Shown in pieces: positions 17,997 to 26,462 of a stretch of 64,000 nucleotides of DNA (position 1 is its first letter; each line of letters starts with the position of its first letter). The notes below the pieces were generated by a model. The model saw only the letters and a list, made by a program, of their open reading frames with translations. It was not told the DNA's origin and did no database searches. The position numbers and the translations under genes are program-made. Location: contig JAXGPX010000003.1 in assembly GCA_040766745.1 (NCBI GenBank), forward strand, positions 124,001 to 188,000. The letters run 5' to 3'. This stretch comes from JAXGPX01 sp040766745 (GTDB lineage: Bacteria; Bacillota; Sulfobacillia; Fermentithermobacillales; Fermentithermobacillaceae).

Positions 17997-18026
17997 TTCT
18001 AACCTAATCTACCTTGTTAGTTTCAA
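17996..18026 (-). promoter_or_regulatory. Candidate promoter of the redox-fusion gene
   Basis: On the minus strand TTGAAA (18021-18026) and TAGAAT (17996-18001) are separated by 19 bp. The -10 touches the operator-like palindrome, so a bound protein would block initiation. Confidence 0.45.
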
Positions 18027-18070
18027 CTGAGGCCTGTCCAACTATGTAAAATACAATGACAGTACAGGGT

Positions 18071-18829
18071 CTACCGGTCAGGCCTGGGACGAAACTCTAC
18101 TCCAGCTTTCTTTCTCATCGCAGCAATATACTCATTGCTGATCTCAGTCAGAGTTCTGACATACGGCCCGTTCTCATTTATGCGAGCAAGGCGCAGAATA
18201 CCAGGTATTTTCTTCTTCATACCTTCAAGTGTAAGATCATCGTATACTACTTCGACAAGTTCTATCCCTTTCTTCTGACTGAGGCCGATCTTGATCAGGT
18301 CTCTTTCCTGCCTTTCAAGGAGCTCTCTGCTATCAGGATGCTTGTCCGTCTGCATGTAATGCTGATCGCCGTTAAACTCAAAAGCAACCCCAGCCAGGTA
18401 ATATCTATCGTATTCCAAATTCTTCTTGGACCTTGGGTTCCGCAAAAAGTCAGGACGGGCATTATCTACATACTCGCAATCAGCTATCAAGAAATCCAAC
18501 CATTCCTTCATGAGAAATTCACCTAGATAACCTGCTACGGCTTTTCTCTTTCTGAGTGACTCAGCCCAAGCATATTCCACCTCTTCGGGTACACATGCAA
18601 CTATGGCTTTTGCGCATCCATTCTCTATAAATCTGATGAACCCATACCGTGCCAAATCCTTGCACATCGTGCTAACAGACGCCCTGGAGATTCCGGCTCT
18701 ATTACTCAGTTCCGTAATCGAACCAGGAATTGTGGTAGCAATCACCATGTAAAGGTACTTGGCGCTAGCCGTCAGCTCTCTGTGAGCTACCAGAGAATCA
18801 GGAATAAAGAGTCTGCGATACAATACCAT
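18071..18829 (-). CDS. HTH domain plus PD-(D/E)XK-like nuclease-fold protein
   Basis: 252 residues, not a named family that I recognise. Residues about 15-75 look like a winged helix-turn-helix (ITELSNRAGISRASVSTMCK, then LARYGFIRF). Residues about 120-200 carry ARPDFLRNP, LEYDRYYLAGVAFEFNGDQH and QERDLIKIGLSQKKGIELVE, the pattern of a PD-(D/E)XK endonuclease-like domain with an acidic residue and an E-x-N-G-x-Q-H strand. A DNA-binding nuclease, or a regulator built on a nuclease fold, is inferred. GGAGGGG precedes the ATG by about 10 nt. It is monocistronic and lies beside dispersed-element copy A. A defence or genome-maintenance role is possible but unproven. Confidence 0.6.
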   Translation of the reverse strand: MVLYRRLFIPDSLVAHRELTASAKYLYMVIATTIPGSITELSNRAGISRASVSTMCKDLARYGFIRFIENGCAKAIVACVPEEVEYAWAESLRKRKAVAGYLGEFLMKEWLDFLIADCEYVDNARPDFLRNPRSKKNLEYDRYYLAGVAFEFNGDQHYMQTDKHPDSRELLERQERDLIKIGLSQKKGIELVEVVYDDLTLEGMKKKIPGILRLARINENGPYVRTLTEISNEYIAAMRKKAGVEFRPRPDR

Positions 18830-19010
18830 TTTTCTGAGGCCCCTCCAGTTTCTTGCAGATAATCTGCCTCTAGATTACCATACTTGACAAAATATGACTA
18901 CTACTTATGGTTTCTGGCAGGTCCGAACTTAGCCGGTATTCATGTGAGATCAGGCAGAATTGTCGACCGAAACCTCGTATGTGAATTTTTGATACAACAA
19001 CTCCGATTAG

Positions 19011-19368
19011 CTGTCGGTATAGCGACGGGTCCTACTAACAGCTATCAAGAATTTGGACAAATTACTCGAATAGCTGTCGGTATAGCTACACCCCTTCTGG
19101 GCAATTCCTGGTTTTTGACATATATGCATGTCCAAGATTAATATTTCACGATTATCAGGCATGTTTGAGTACTTCGGTTACACATAATCGCAAAAGGGAA
19201 GCAAGAGTATTGCTAATATCCGGCCAGGCATGTATCCGGTAATGTCCTTGTATAGTATTTGTACATAGATCTTGCCTAACCGTCGGTATATCAACGGTCC
19301 AATCGGATAGTCGTCGGTATAGCGACGGGAGATCCAGAAACCCGTAGCTATACCGACGGCTACATAAT
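19011..19368 (-). repeat. Dispersed six-palindrome element, copy A (inverted)
   Basis: One of three copies of an element described under the copy at 48251. Recognisable 18-bp sites (relatives of CCGTCGGTATACCGACGG) occupy 19342-19359, 19311-19328, 19280-19297, 19074-19091 and 19011-19028, with centres 31, 31, 206 and 63 bp apart. The 63-bp gap is two 31-bp steps, so the middle site of the right end has decayed. The outer flank TACATAAT at 19361-19368 and the internal ATGCAT at 19124-19129 match the other copies in position. The core is about 12 bp shorter. No coding sequence is supported inside. Confidence 0.85.
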
Positions 19369-19602
19369 ACTGGCATGAAAACTGATGAATAAATCCAACA
19401 TAGCACGATATTTTGGTTCCTTGCCCTTAAAACACAGCCTGTCGCTGTCCCCTCTTTAAAACGGAGCATGTGTTGACCCACCGGGGGAAGTTGTACCTGA
19501 CCAGAAGAAATATTCTCCGCAACCAGGAACGTAGAATCTTGGTAGCCGTAGTCGACCAAGATTTACCGACTGTCAAGAAGGAATATTCCCTGCAACGCAG
19601 AA

Positions 19603-19689
19603 TATAATCTGCAAGAAAGGAGGTGGTGCCGGGTGTCTCAACCTGAAGTGCTGCTCGGCGCCTCTAATCCCAGCGGGAGGTTCGGGTAG
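19603..19689 (+). CDS. Possible mini-gene: 18-codon ORF with its own promoter and hairpin
   Basis: TATAAT at 19603-19608 is followed by a very strong ribosome binding site, AAAGGAGGTG (19616-19625), and GTG 19633. The ORF runs MSQPEVLLGASNPSGRFG to TAG at 19687. A hairpin at 19699-19720 follows. No -35 hexamer is obvious. The arrangement is compact and complete, but so short an ORF cannot be proven by reading. It could be a small protein, a leader-type regulatory RNA, or chance. The interval up to 19802 holds nothing else. Confidence 0.35.
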   Translation, partial: YNLQERRWCRVSQPEVLLGASNPSGRFG

Positions 19690-19698
19690 CGCCAATCC

Positions 19699-19720
19699 CC
19701 CCGGGGAGAAATCCCCGGGG
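19699..19720 (+). terminator. CCCCGGGG hairpin
   Basis: CCCCGGGG (19699-19706), a 6-nt loop and CCCCGGGG again (19713-19720), followed by TTGTT. It is very GC-rich with a weak T tract. It lies just after the 18-codon ORF and faces the convergent NUDIX gene. Confidence 0.55.
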
Positions 19721-19801
19721 TTGTTCATTCGTGCCCCTGTTCCAATTGCTTTACAAGACCTTTGCAGTTAAAAGGACGGTACTCGGGCTTGTTGAGTATC
19801 T

Positions 19802-20341
19802 CTACGGTTCCAATTGCTCCAGGGCCTTTGCAGCCAGAAGGACGCCTATTGTGCTCTTGGCATCTTCAAAGATGGAACTACCCTCAACTACAGACCTCAA
19901 GACCTGCTCAAACGGCCTGCAGTCAACACTTATGTCGTCTTCATCACCTTTAAGAGGAGCCAATCTGAGCCCCGTAGCCAGGAATATGGTCATCTTCTCA
20001 GTGGAATATCCAATTGCCGGTGAGTAAGTGTATAGTTGTTTGAGTCTATCACAGTCATACCCTGTCTCTTCTCTAAGTTCCCGCTTTGCCGCTTCCTCCT
20101 GAGTCTCACCGGGGTCAATCGTGCCTGCAGGTATTTCCACTGTGTACTTGCCTGTTGCATACCTGTACTGCCTGACCAGGAGAATTTGGCCATTGGCGTC
20201 AACAGCCACTACCGAGACTGTATCGGGCCTTTCAACTACTTCTCTTGTGGTCTCACGGCCATGCCCGGTTAGTACAGTGTCTACCCTAACTGATAGTATA
20301 CGGCCGTTGAAAACTGTTCGTGTGGATATGGCTTTTTCCAT
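19802..20341 (-). CDS. NUDIX hydrolase, ADP-ribose pyrophosphatase type
   Basis: 179-residue NUDIX enzyme expected to cleave ADP-ribose or a related nucleoside-diphosphate sugar to the two monophosphates. The full Nudix box G-x5-E-x7-RE-L-x-EE-x-G is present (GTIDPGETQEEAAKRELREE, then TGY). Flanking features fit the ADPRase subgroup: VERPDTVSVVAV, LVRQYRYATGKYTVEIPAGT upstream and a SPAIGYSTEKMTIFLA strand downstream. The start at 20341 is chosen because AGGAGG lies 10 nt upstream; a longer in-frame extension lacks a site. Housekeeping. Confidence 0.92.
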   Translation of the reverse strand: MEKAISTRTVFNGRILSVRVDTVLTGHGRETTREVVERPDTVSVVAVDANGQILLVRQYRYATGKYTVEIPAGTIDPGETQEEAAKRELREETGYDCDRLKQLYTYSPAIGYSTEKMTIFLATGLRLAPLKGDEDDISVDCRPFEQVLRSVVEGSSIFEDAKSTIGVLLAAKALEQLEP

Positions 20342-20812
20342 CAAGTTAACCTCCTGGGCATATGGATTCAGCAAGCTATAACATACCATGGGAGCCATAG
20401 CCCAGGCAAAAACAATGCGTCAACTAGGAATGGGGATGTAGCAAGGGTACCAGGCTAGTTAAGGCCATTACCCCTTCTTGTACCCAACATACTTTTCAAA
20501 TTAGGGTCAGCGTTCAATTAAGCTCAACTAAGCGAGTCCACGATCTTCGCAGTTAAGCCTTTTCTCATCAGCAATTCTTTGATAGAATCTATTTGCGCCA
20601 TTGACAACATCCTCTGATCCTCCCCTCGTATTGGCGGCTCCGAGGGGGCGCTGCAATGGTTTTATTCACTTTCAACAACAGGAAATTCAGCTAAAGCCAG
20701 TGTTTCTCTAACTAAGGCTATGCCTACCTTATATTTTCCGGTAGGCCTGCCCTGCATTTCCCGGTGGTTTGGATTGAATAAGCCAAAATCGCAATACAGG
20801 AGGTACCACAAA
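20342..20812. other. Gene-poor 470-bp interval with a possible IS21 remnant
   Basis: The only item seen is a 28-codon minus-strand ORF at 20524-20610, MLSMAQIDSIKELLMRKGLT then AKIVDSLS, preceded by GGGGAGGA. Its first 20 residues resemble the N-terminus of IS21-family transposases (IstA), which begin with a helix-turn-helix of this type, and the frame then breaks. No partner gene or intact inverted ends are visible, so it is at most a decayed fragment. The rest holds promoter space for the ABC transporter operon. Confidence 0.35.
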
Positions 20813-21970
20813 TTGAATCAACTAAGAAAACTGTTTTCGACCCTGATGATCCTTAGTATCGCTGCCGTCATCACCCTGTCCGGTTGTAGTGGCCCTTCAG
20901 GCGAAAAGGTGCTGAAAATCGGAATTGTGGGCCCCGAGACAGGTGGCTCAGCTCAGTTGGGCCAATCCCAGCGAAGAGCCGTTGAAATGGCTTGCGATGA
21001 AATCAACGAAGAAAACCTGGCAGGTGACTGGAAGCTGGAATGCTACTTCCAGGATGACGAAGGAAATCCCACCAAGTCTGCAAGTGCCACCAACAAGCTT
21101 CTTCAGGAGACAAAAGTCCACGTGCTTATAGGTGCCATCAATAGTTCTTGCACACTTGCTGACATCGTACATACTCAGCGAGCAGGGATTCCCCAGATTA
21201 CTGCCGGATCTACAGGCACAAGCATTACAGAACAGGGCAACAAATGGATTTTCCGAACTGCAGTCAACGATTCACTGCAGGCAAGTGCCCTAATGACTTA
21301 CGCTGCCGAAACACTCGGCCTCAAAAAGGTCTCTACCTTTACTGCTGCAGATGATTACGGCCAGAGCGGAGCCAAACTGCTCCAAGCTGCCGCTGAAAAA
21401 GCAGGGATCGAAATCGTGGCAGCTGCCACTTACAATGGCGGAGACAAGGACTTTAAGCCACAACTCCTTTCAATGAAAGAGAAGAATACTGAGGGAATCT
21501 TCCTCTGGGGCGTTTATACCGAAGCAGCCCTCATTGCCAATCAGGCAAGGCTTCTGGGCATGGACTGCCAGATTTTCGGGGCATCAGGTATGGCCTCAAC
21601 CAAGCTTATAGAGTTGGGCGGAGACGCAGTAGAAGGCATGGTCCTCACTCAGTCGTTCCTTCCCCAGTCAGATAACCCGAGAGTTCAGGAGTTTGTGGAT
21701 AAATATAAAGAGAAGTTCGATGAAAACCCTATCCCCCATGGTGCTCAGGCTTATGATACCGTCTATATCCTTGCTGACGCCGTCAAACGGGCCGGCACAA
21801 CTGAACCAGAGAAACTCAGGGATGCCATTGCCGGCACTTCCGGATTGGATCTGGTTACAGGAAGCCCAAAATTCAACGAAACCGGCGACGATGTTGGCAA
21901 GCGAGTTTTGGTCACAAAGATAGAACAAGGCGAATTCAGTTTGATTGAAGCAATAGTTGTAGAACAGTAA
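20813..21970 (+). CDS. livK: Branched-chain amino acid ABC transporter substrate-binding lipoprotein
   Basis: Extracellular lipid-anchored receptor (385 residues) that delivers ligand to the LivHMGF complex encoded next. The N-terminus is a lipoprotein signal with lipobox LSGC (about residue 25), followed by a Peripla_BP_6-type domain (LKIGIVGPETGGSAQLGQ; the RAVEMACDEIN helix; later PHGAQAYDTVYILADAVKRA). The start is TTG 20813 with AGGAGGT 8 nt upstream; an earlier frame would bury the signal peptide. Ligand identity (amino acid, amide or other small molecule) cannot be read; the family is broad. A 47-bp gap leads to the permease gene. Confidence 0.9.
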   Translation: MNQLRKLFSTLMILSIAAVITLSGCSGPSGEKVLKIGIVGPETGGSAQLGQSQRRAVEMACDEINEENLAGDWKLECYFQDDEGNPTKSASATNKLLQETKVHVLIGAINSSCTLADIVHTQRAGIPQITAGSTGTSITEQGNKWIFRTAVNDSLQASALMTYAAETLGLKKVSTFTAADDYGQSGAKLLQAAAEKAGIEIVAAATYNGGDKDFKPQLLSMKEKNTEGIFLWGVYTEAALIANQARLLGMDCQIFGASGMASTKLIELGGDAVEGMVLTQSFLPQSDNPRVQEFVDKYKEKFDENPIPHGAQAYDTVYILADAVKRAGTTEPEKLRDAIAGTSGLDLVTGSPKFNETGDDVGKRVLVTKIEQGEFSLIEAIVVEQ

Positions 21971-22017
21971 TCGCGGAGCAATGGTTCAAGGGTCCGCCTC
22001 GTTATGGGGCGGACCCG

Positions 22018-22905
22018 GTGAAAGGTCGTGATGCTTTGTATTACCTGATAAACGGACTTCCCATCGGAGCAATATATGCTCTTTTAGCCCTGGGATACAG
22101 CCTGATATATGCATCTGCAGGCGTACTTAACTGGTCACAGGGGGATATGGTCATGCTCGGGGCATACATAGGCTACAGCCTCCACCGGTTGGCAGGCCTC
22201 AACTACATTGTATCTGCTCTGATCTCAATGCTGGCCGTTGCATGCATTGGTATGTTAGTCGAACGCACAGTTCTGAACTCGCTCAGAAAGAGATCTGCTC
22301 CGCCCATTAACGTGGTCATAGGTACCCTGGGGGCAGCTATCGTCTGTAGAAACCTTGCTCTTGCAATATGGGGCCCAGATGCCCAACCATTCCCGTCGCC
22401 TGCCGGATCAGTCCCTATTCAAATAGGAAACCTGCGCATTGTTCCACAAGATATACTCATAGTCAGTGTAGGCGCATTACTGATGCTCATACTTCAGTAT
22501 TTCCTAAGATACACAAGAGAAGGAAAAGCACTTCGGGCAGTAGCGCAAGACCGGATGGCTGCCTCGCTAATGGGAGTGGATGTGGGCCGCTCAGATACTC
22601 TTGCCTTTGCCGCAAGCGCAGCCATGGGTGCTGCAGCAGGAATTCTCATAGCCCCGCTGTTCTTCGTTACATTCAACATGGGAGCCGGCATAGGGCTTAA
22701 GGGGTTTGTGGCAGCAGTAGTCGGCGGATTGGGAAACCTGCCCGGCGCCGTGGCCGGAGGTTTCTTTCTGGGGATTATTGAATCTCTGGCCGGCGGCAAA
22801 ATCAGCTCCGGCTACAGGGACGCAATTGCCTTTGCAGTGCTTATCTTGGTCTTGTGGCTAAAACCCTCTGGATTATTCAGCCGGACAAAAGAAGAGAAGG
22901 TCTAG
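22018..22905 (+). CDS. livH: Branched-chain amino acid ABC transporter permease
   Basis: Integral membrane subunit (295 residues, roughly eight hydrophobic segments). GLPIGAIYALLALGYSLIYA at the start and GLKGFVAAVVGGLGNLPGAV near the end are LivH family hallmarks; the second includes the EAA-like loop that contacts the ATPases. The start is GTG 22018 with only a weak G-rich site. Second gene of the transporter operon. Confidence 0.92.
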   Translation: MKGRDALYYLINGLPIGAIYALLALGYSLIYASAGVLNWSQGDMVMLGAYIGYSLHRLAGLNYIVSALISMLAVACIGMLVERTVLNSLRKRSAPPINVVIGTLGAAIVCRNLALAIWGPDAQPFPSPAGSVPIQIGNLRIVPQDILIVSVGALLMLILQYFLRYTREGKALRAVAQDRMAASLMGVDVGRSDTLAFAASAAMGAAAGILIAPLFFVTFNMGAGIGLKGFVAAVVGGLGNLPGAVAGGFFLGIIESLAGGKISSGYRDAIAFAVLILVLWLKPSGLFSRTKEEKV

Positions 22906-22950
22906 CACTATTTCTCTGGCACCGGGTACAAGATTGGCGGTGAAATCAGG

Positions 22951-23946
22951 ATGAAGTCATATGAACCCAAATGCAGTTTTAATAACCCGTACAAATGGGC
23001 CTTTGCAGTAATGGCTCTGGCCGTTCCCTTCGCAGTAAGGAACTTGTACTACTTGCACCTGATAAACTTGATCGGAATATACAGTCTTATTGTCATTGGG
23101 CTCAATATCCTTTCCGGCTATACAGGCCAGGTTTCCATGGGCCAAGCCGGTTATTTTGCAATAGGTACTTATACCTCGGCTCTCCTAATGATGAGATTAA
23201 ATGCTCCGTTCTGGGCAGCAACTGTTTTGGCAGCCGTAATGGCCGCTGTTAGCGGGATTGTTATCGCCATTCCGGCACTTAAATTAACAGGCCCGTACCT
23301 GGTTATGGCCACAGTCGGTTTTGGCGAAATCATCCGGCTGGTATTGGTCAACTGGGTTCCTGTCACAAAGGGGGCAGCAGGCTTGACAGGTATTCCCGCC
23401 CCTTCCTTTCTGGGGTTCAAAGTGGTCTCAGAGCGAAGTTTCTTCTACTTGATATACACTGTAGTATCCCTTGGTATACTGGTTGCAGTAAGGATATCCA
23501 ACTCAAAGATTGGCCGCACCTTTATGGCCATACGCGAAGATGAACTTGCCGCAGAGTCCATGGGGGTTCCCACAAATGTCTACAAAGTTGCAGCATTCGC
23601 CATAGGCGCAGCGTATGCAGGAATCGCAGGGTCTCTGTACGGATCATTTGCAGGAGTTGCCAGCCCCGACAGTTTCACCTTTGACGATTCAGTAGGCTTC
23701 CTTTGTATGTCTGTCATCGGAGGTAACAGGAGCGTATACGGCGCCCTAATCGGTTCAGTTTCACTGACACTCTTTTCTGAACTTCTTCGTTTTATGCAAT
23801 CGTATAGATTGATAGTATACGGTGCCATCTTGCTCTTGACAGCCATCTTCATGCCCCGGGGCATTAGTGGTTTTGGCCCCATAATACGGGATTTCCTGGG
23901 CCGCAAGAAGAGCAGAGGCCACGCAAATACGCATTATTCGGAGTAA
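22951..23946 (+). CDS. livM: Branched-chain amino acid ABC transporter permease
   Basis: Second membrane subunit (331 residues), pairing with LivH. Family blocks include LNILSGYTGQVSMGQAGYFA near residue 50, IGRTFMAIREDELAAESMG at the cytoplasmic coupling loop, and VIGGNRSVYGALIGSV. ATG 22951 follows LivH by 45 bp, and the following ATPase gene starts 19 bp after its stop. Confidence 0.92.
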   Translation: MKSYEPKCSFNNPYKWAFAVMALAVPFAVRNLYYLHLINLIGIYSLIVIGLNILSGYTGQVSMGQAGYFAIGTYTSALLMMRLNAPFWAATVLAAVMAAVSGIVIAIPALKLTGPYLVMATVGFGEIIRLVLVNWVPVTKGAAGLTGIPAPSFLGFKVVSERSFFYLIYTVVSLGILVAVRISNSKIGRTFMAIREDELAAESMGVPTNVYKVAAFAIGAAYAGIAGSLYGSFAGVASPDSFTFDDSVGFLCMSVIGGNRSVYGALIGSVSLTLFSELLRFMQSYRLIVYGAILLLTAIFMPRGISGFGPIIRDFLGRKKSRGHANTHYSE

Positions 23947-23965
23947 AAGGAGGAGGTGAACAGTA

Positions 23966-24760
23966 TTGGAGAAGAAAGAACCTATTCTTGAGTTAAGAAA
24001 TATTTCCAAAAGGTTTGGCGGCCTGAAGGTGCTTGAAGGCATAAGTACGTCTGTATCACCTGGTTCGGTACACGGGATTATCGGGCCTAATGGCGCAGGA
24101 AAGTCGACGCTTTTCAATATCATCACAGGACTGATTCGTCCAAACAGCGGGGAAATACTGTTCAAAGGTGGCCTACTCGGACGTACTCCCCCTCACCGGC
24201 GCGTACCCCTGGGTATGGCGCGGACCTTTCAGAATATCCGCCTTTTCAAAGACATGACTGTTGAAGACAACGTGTTGATTGGCCAGCACGTCCACACTCC
24301 AACACCTGTTCTATCAATCATTTCAGGTAGCCAGCCAGCAATTGAATGGGAAAATCGGGCCAGGGAAGCAGCAGGCAAATGCCTTAGAAAAGTTGGCCTT
24401 TACTCCAAGAAACATGAACTGGCACGGAACCTATCATACGGCCAACAGAAACTTGTTGAGTTCGCCCGTGCCCTTGCCGCCCAGCCTCAACTCGTACTTC
24501 TCGACGAACCTGCTGCCGGAATGAACGTTACAGAAAAGGCCGGACTTCTTCACATGATATCTGAACTTCGCCAAGAGGATTACACTGTAGTCCTAATTGA
24601 ACATGATATGAAACTGGTCATGAACATATGTGATGAAATTACAGTACTTGACCATGGAAAGAAGATAGCCGGGGGTACTCCAAACGCTGTAAGGAACCAC
24701 CCAGATGTCATTTCGGCCTATCTGGGAAAGGGAGGTAATGTCCGTGCTAGAACTCGCTGA
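23966..24760 (+). CDS. livG: Branched-chain amino acid ABC transporter ATP-binding protein
   Basis: 264-residue ATPase. Walker A GPNGAGKST near residue 40, signature LSYGQQK, Walker B LVLLDEPAAGMN, and the switch histidine in LIEHDMKL. The long insert between Walker A and the signature (GMARTFQNIRLFKDMTVEDN) is typical of LivG rather than LivF. The start is TTG 23966 with AAGGAGGAGGTG about 8 nt upstream. It overlaps livF. Confidence 0.92.
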   Translation: MEKKEPILELRNISKRFGGLKVLEGISTSVSPGSVHGIIGPNGAGKSTLFNIITGLIRPNSGEILFKGGLLGRTPPHRRVPLGMARTFQNIRLFKDMTVEDNVLIGQHVHTPTPVLSIISGSQPAIEWENRAREAAGKCLRKVGLYSKKHELARNLSYGQQKLVEFARALAAQPQLVLLDEPAAGMNVTEKAGLLHMISELRQEDYTVVLIEHDMKLVMNICDEITVLDHGKKIAGGTPNAVRNHPDVISAYLGKGGNVRARTR

Positions 24761-25448
24761 TGTATGCGCCAGGTATGACGGAGAAGAGGTGCTCCACGGC
24801 GTTTCATTGGCCGTGGAACCAGGCAAGATCACAACCATCATCGGTGCCAACGGTGCAGGCAAAACCACAACACTAAGGTGCATTACCGGGCTCCTTAAGC
24901 CCACCAAAGGTAAAGTTCTCTGGAACGGACAGGATATAACTTCCCTTGGCCCCCAGGGCATTGTGAAATCAGGAATCACCATGGCACCTGAGGGGCGTCA
25001 CGTTTTTCCACACATGAGCGTAATGGAAAACCTGGATATGGGAGCGTACCTGCGACGGGATACAGATGGAGTAAGACGGGATCGCCAATGGGTCTTCGAG
25101 CTTTTCCCTGTGCTAAAGGTCAGGCTCAATCAGCCAGCAGGCACCCTGTCAGGAGGAGAACAGCAAATGCTTGCTGTAGGGCGTGCTCTTATGTCAGACC
25201 CTGAAGTATTACTCATGGATGAGCCCTCTATGGGGCTTGCCCCCATGCTGGTAGATGAAGTATTTCGTGTCATTGGCCAGATAAAGGAAATCGGAAAGAC
25301 TGTGCTGTTAGTAGAACAAAACGCTGTAATGGCCCTGGATATTGCTGACAAAGGGTACGTCTTGGAGCTTGGATCAGTAGTGATGTCAGGAACCGGAGCC
25401 CAATTAATGAACAATCCAGATGTAGAAAGGGCGTACCTGGGAGTATAA
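24738..25448 (+). CDS. livF: Branched-chain amino acid ABC transporter ATP-binding protein
   Basis: 236-residue ATPase, partner of LivG. Walker A GANGAGKTT, signature LSGGEQQMLAVGRAL, Walker B VLLMDEPSMGLAP, and LLVEQNA with glutamine-flanked switch region as in LivF. ATG 24738 has GGGAGG only 3 nt upstream; GTG 24744 would be better spaced, so the first two codons are uncertain. It overlaps livG by 23 bp, which indicates coupling. The creatininase gene follows after 68 bp. Confidence 0.92.
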   Translation: MSVLELADVCARYDGEEVLHGVSLAVEPGKITTIIGANGAGKTTTLRCITGLLKPTKGKVLWNGQDITSLGPQGIVKSGITMAPEGRHVFPHMSVMENLDMGAYLRRDTDGVRRDRQWVFELFPVLKVRLNQPAGTLSGGEQQMLAVGRALMSDPEVLLMDEPSMGLAPMLVDEVFRVIGQIKEIGKTVLLVEQNAVMALDIADKGYVLELGSVVMSGTGAQLMNNPDVERAYLGV

Positions 25449-25516
25449 ATACTAAACCGTTACCCTAAGTTTTCCGTCCAAAATACTGATCAAGAGTCAC
25501 TGGAAGGAGATTCAAA

Positions 25517-26287
25517 ATGTCACCAAAGTGGTTACAAAACATGACATGGGAAGACTTTGAAAAGGGCATGCAAAAATGCAATGTCGTTATCGTGCCTGTA
25601 GGCAGCACTGAACAGCATGGTGCCCACCTTCCCCTGGGAACAGATACCATGGTAGCCAACGTGCTGGCAGAAGGCGCCTCTGAGCGGACAGGCGCAATCA
25701 TCGCCCCGCCTGTTTGGTATGGCTGGAGCCCTCATCATATGGTGCTTCCGGGAACAGTAACAATCCGCCCTGAAGTCTTAGCAGAGCTTCTCTTTGACAT
25801 AATAGAATCCCTGCAGCAACACGGTGCCAGGAAATTCGTAGTCATAAATGGCCACAGAATTGTAAATATAAGTTGGATGCAAATTGTGTGCGAAAGAGCC
25901 CAGAGGACACTAGGGGTCAAGACCATAATATTCGATCCTGCGTATATGTCCAAAGAAATCAGCTCCAAACTTGGATTCGGCCCGGTTGGGCATGCCGAAG
26001 AAGCCGAATCATCCCATATGTTGTGCTGCTACCCGGAATTGTGCCACCTGGAAAGGGCACTGGATTACACTCCCGGCCATAAAGCTCTTTACAGCGTTGA
26101 TCCGGGATTCAGGGGAGATACTTTGTGTTACGTTCCGTCTACAGTAAATGACATGGGACAATCTGTTAGAGCCGCAAAGGGGACAACAGGGAGCCCTTCG
26201 CGATCATCCGGCGAAAAAGGCAAAGAATATCATGAACACCTGGTCGGAAGGCTTGTTGAAGTGATTAAGGATCTTCAAGAGTCCTAG
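25517..26287 (+). CDS. Creatininase-family metal-dependent amidohydrolase
   Basis: 256 residues. Creatininase-family proteins hydrolyse cyclic or linear amide bonds (creatinine, formamides, peptides in mycofactocin-type pathways). Metal-ligand motifs seen are GSTEQHGAHLPLGTD near residue 30-44 (E, H, D) and GHAEEAESSHML near residue 155. The usual NGHGGN motif reads NGHRIVN, so the histidine is kept but the glycines that shape the second metal loop are replaced. AAGGAG precedes the ATG by 8 nt. The position between a Liv-type importer and a TldD/TldE pair suggests it acts on an imported or peptide-derived amide. Substrate unknown. Confidence 0.85.
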   Translation: MSPKWLQNMTWEDFEKGMQKCNVVIVPVGSTEQHGAHLPLGTDTMVANVLAEGASERTGAIIAPPVWYGWSPHHMVLPGTVTIRPEVLAELLFDIIESLQQHGARKFVVINGHRIVNISWMQIVCERAQRTLGVKTIIFDPAYMSKEISSKLGFGPVGHAEEAESSHMLCCYPELCHLERALDYTPGHKALYSVDPGFRGDTLCYVPSTVNDMGQSVRAAKGTTGSPSRSSGEKGKEYHEHLVGRLVEVIKDLQES

Positions 26288-26360
26288 GTATGATTCTCTT
26301 GTGCTGTGCCCCAGCCGCTCCTCAATCTGAGCATTTTCATTATGCAGAAAGAGGGAATTC

Positions 26361-26398
26361 CAAACCCTTGGCTGAATTGAAAGTCAAGGGTTTTGTCT
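26361..26398 (+). terminator. Hairpin after the creatininase gene
   Basis: CAAACCCTTG (26361-26370) pairs with CAAGGGTTTTG (26385-26395), followed by TCTT. If it works, it partly separates the transporter/creatininase message from the TldD/TldE genes. Confidence 0.5.
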
Positions 26399-26462
26399 TA
26401 TGGTACAACGTGGTGACTATCATCTTTGACAGACAAACCGAAAGTACAAAGGAGGAATACGC

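Noticed and set aside
19280..19359. Regular 31-bp palindrome array as a CRISPR
   Set aside because: Repeats are true palindromes that vary in sequence, spacers are only about 12 bp, there are at most three repeats per end, and no cas gene is present.
20524..20610. Active IS21 element
   Set aside because: Only about 20 residues resemble IstA; no remaining transposase, IstB or matched ends are visible.
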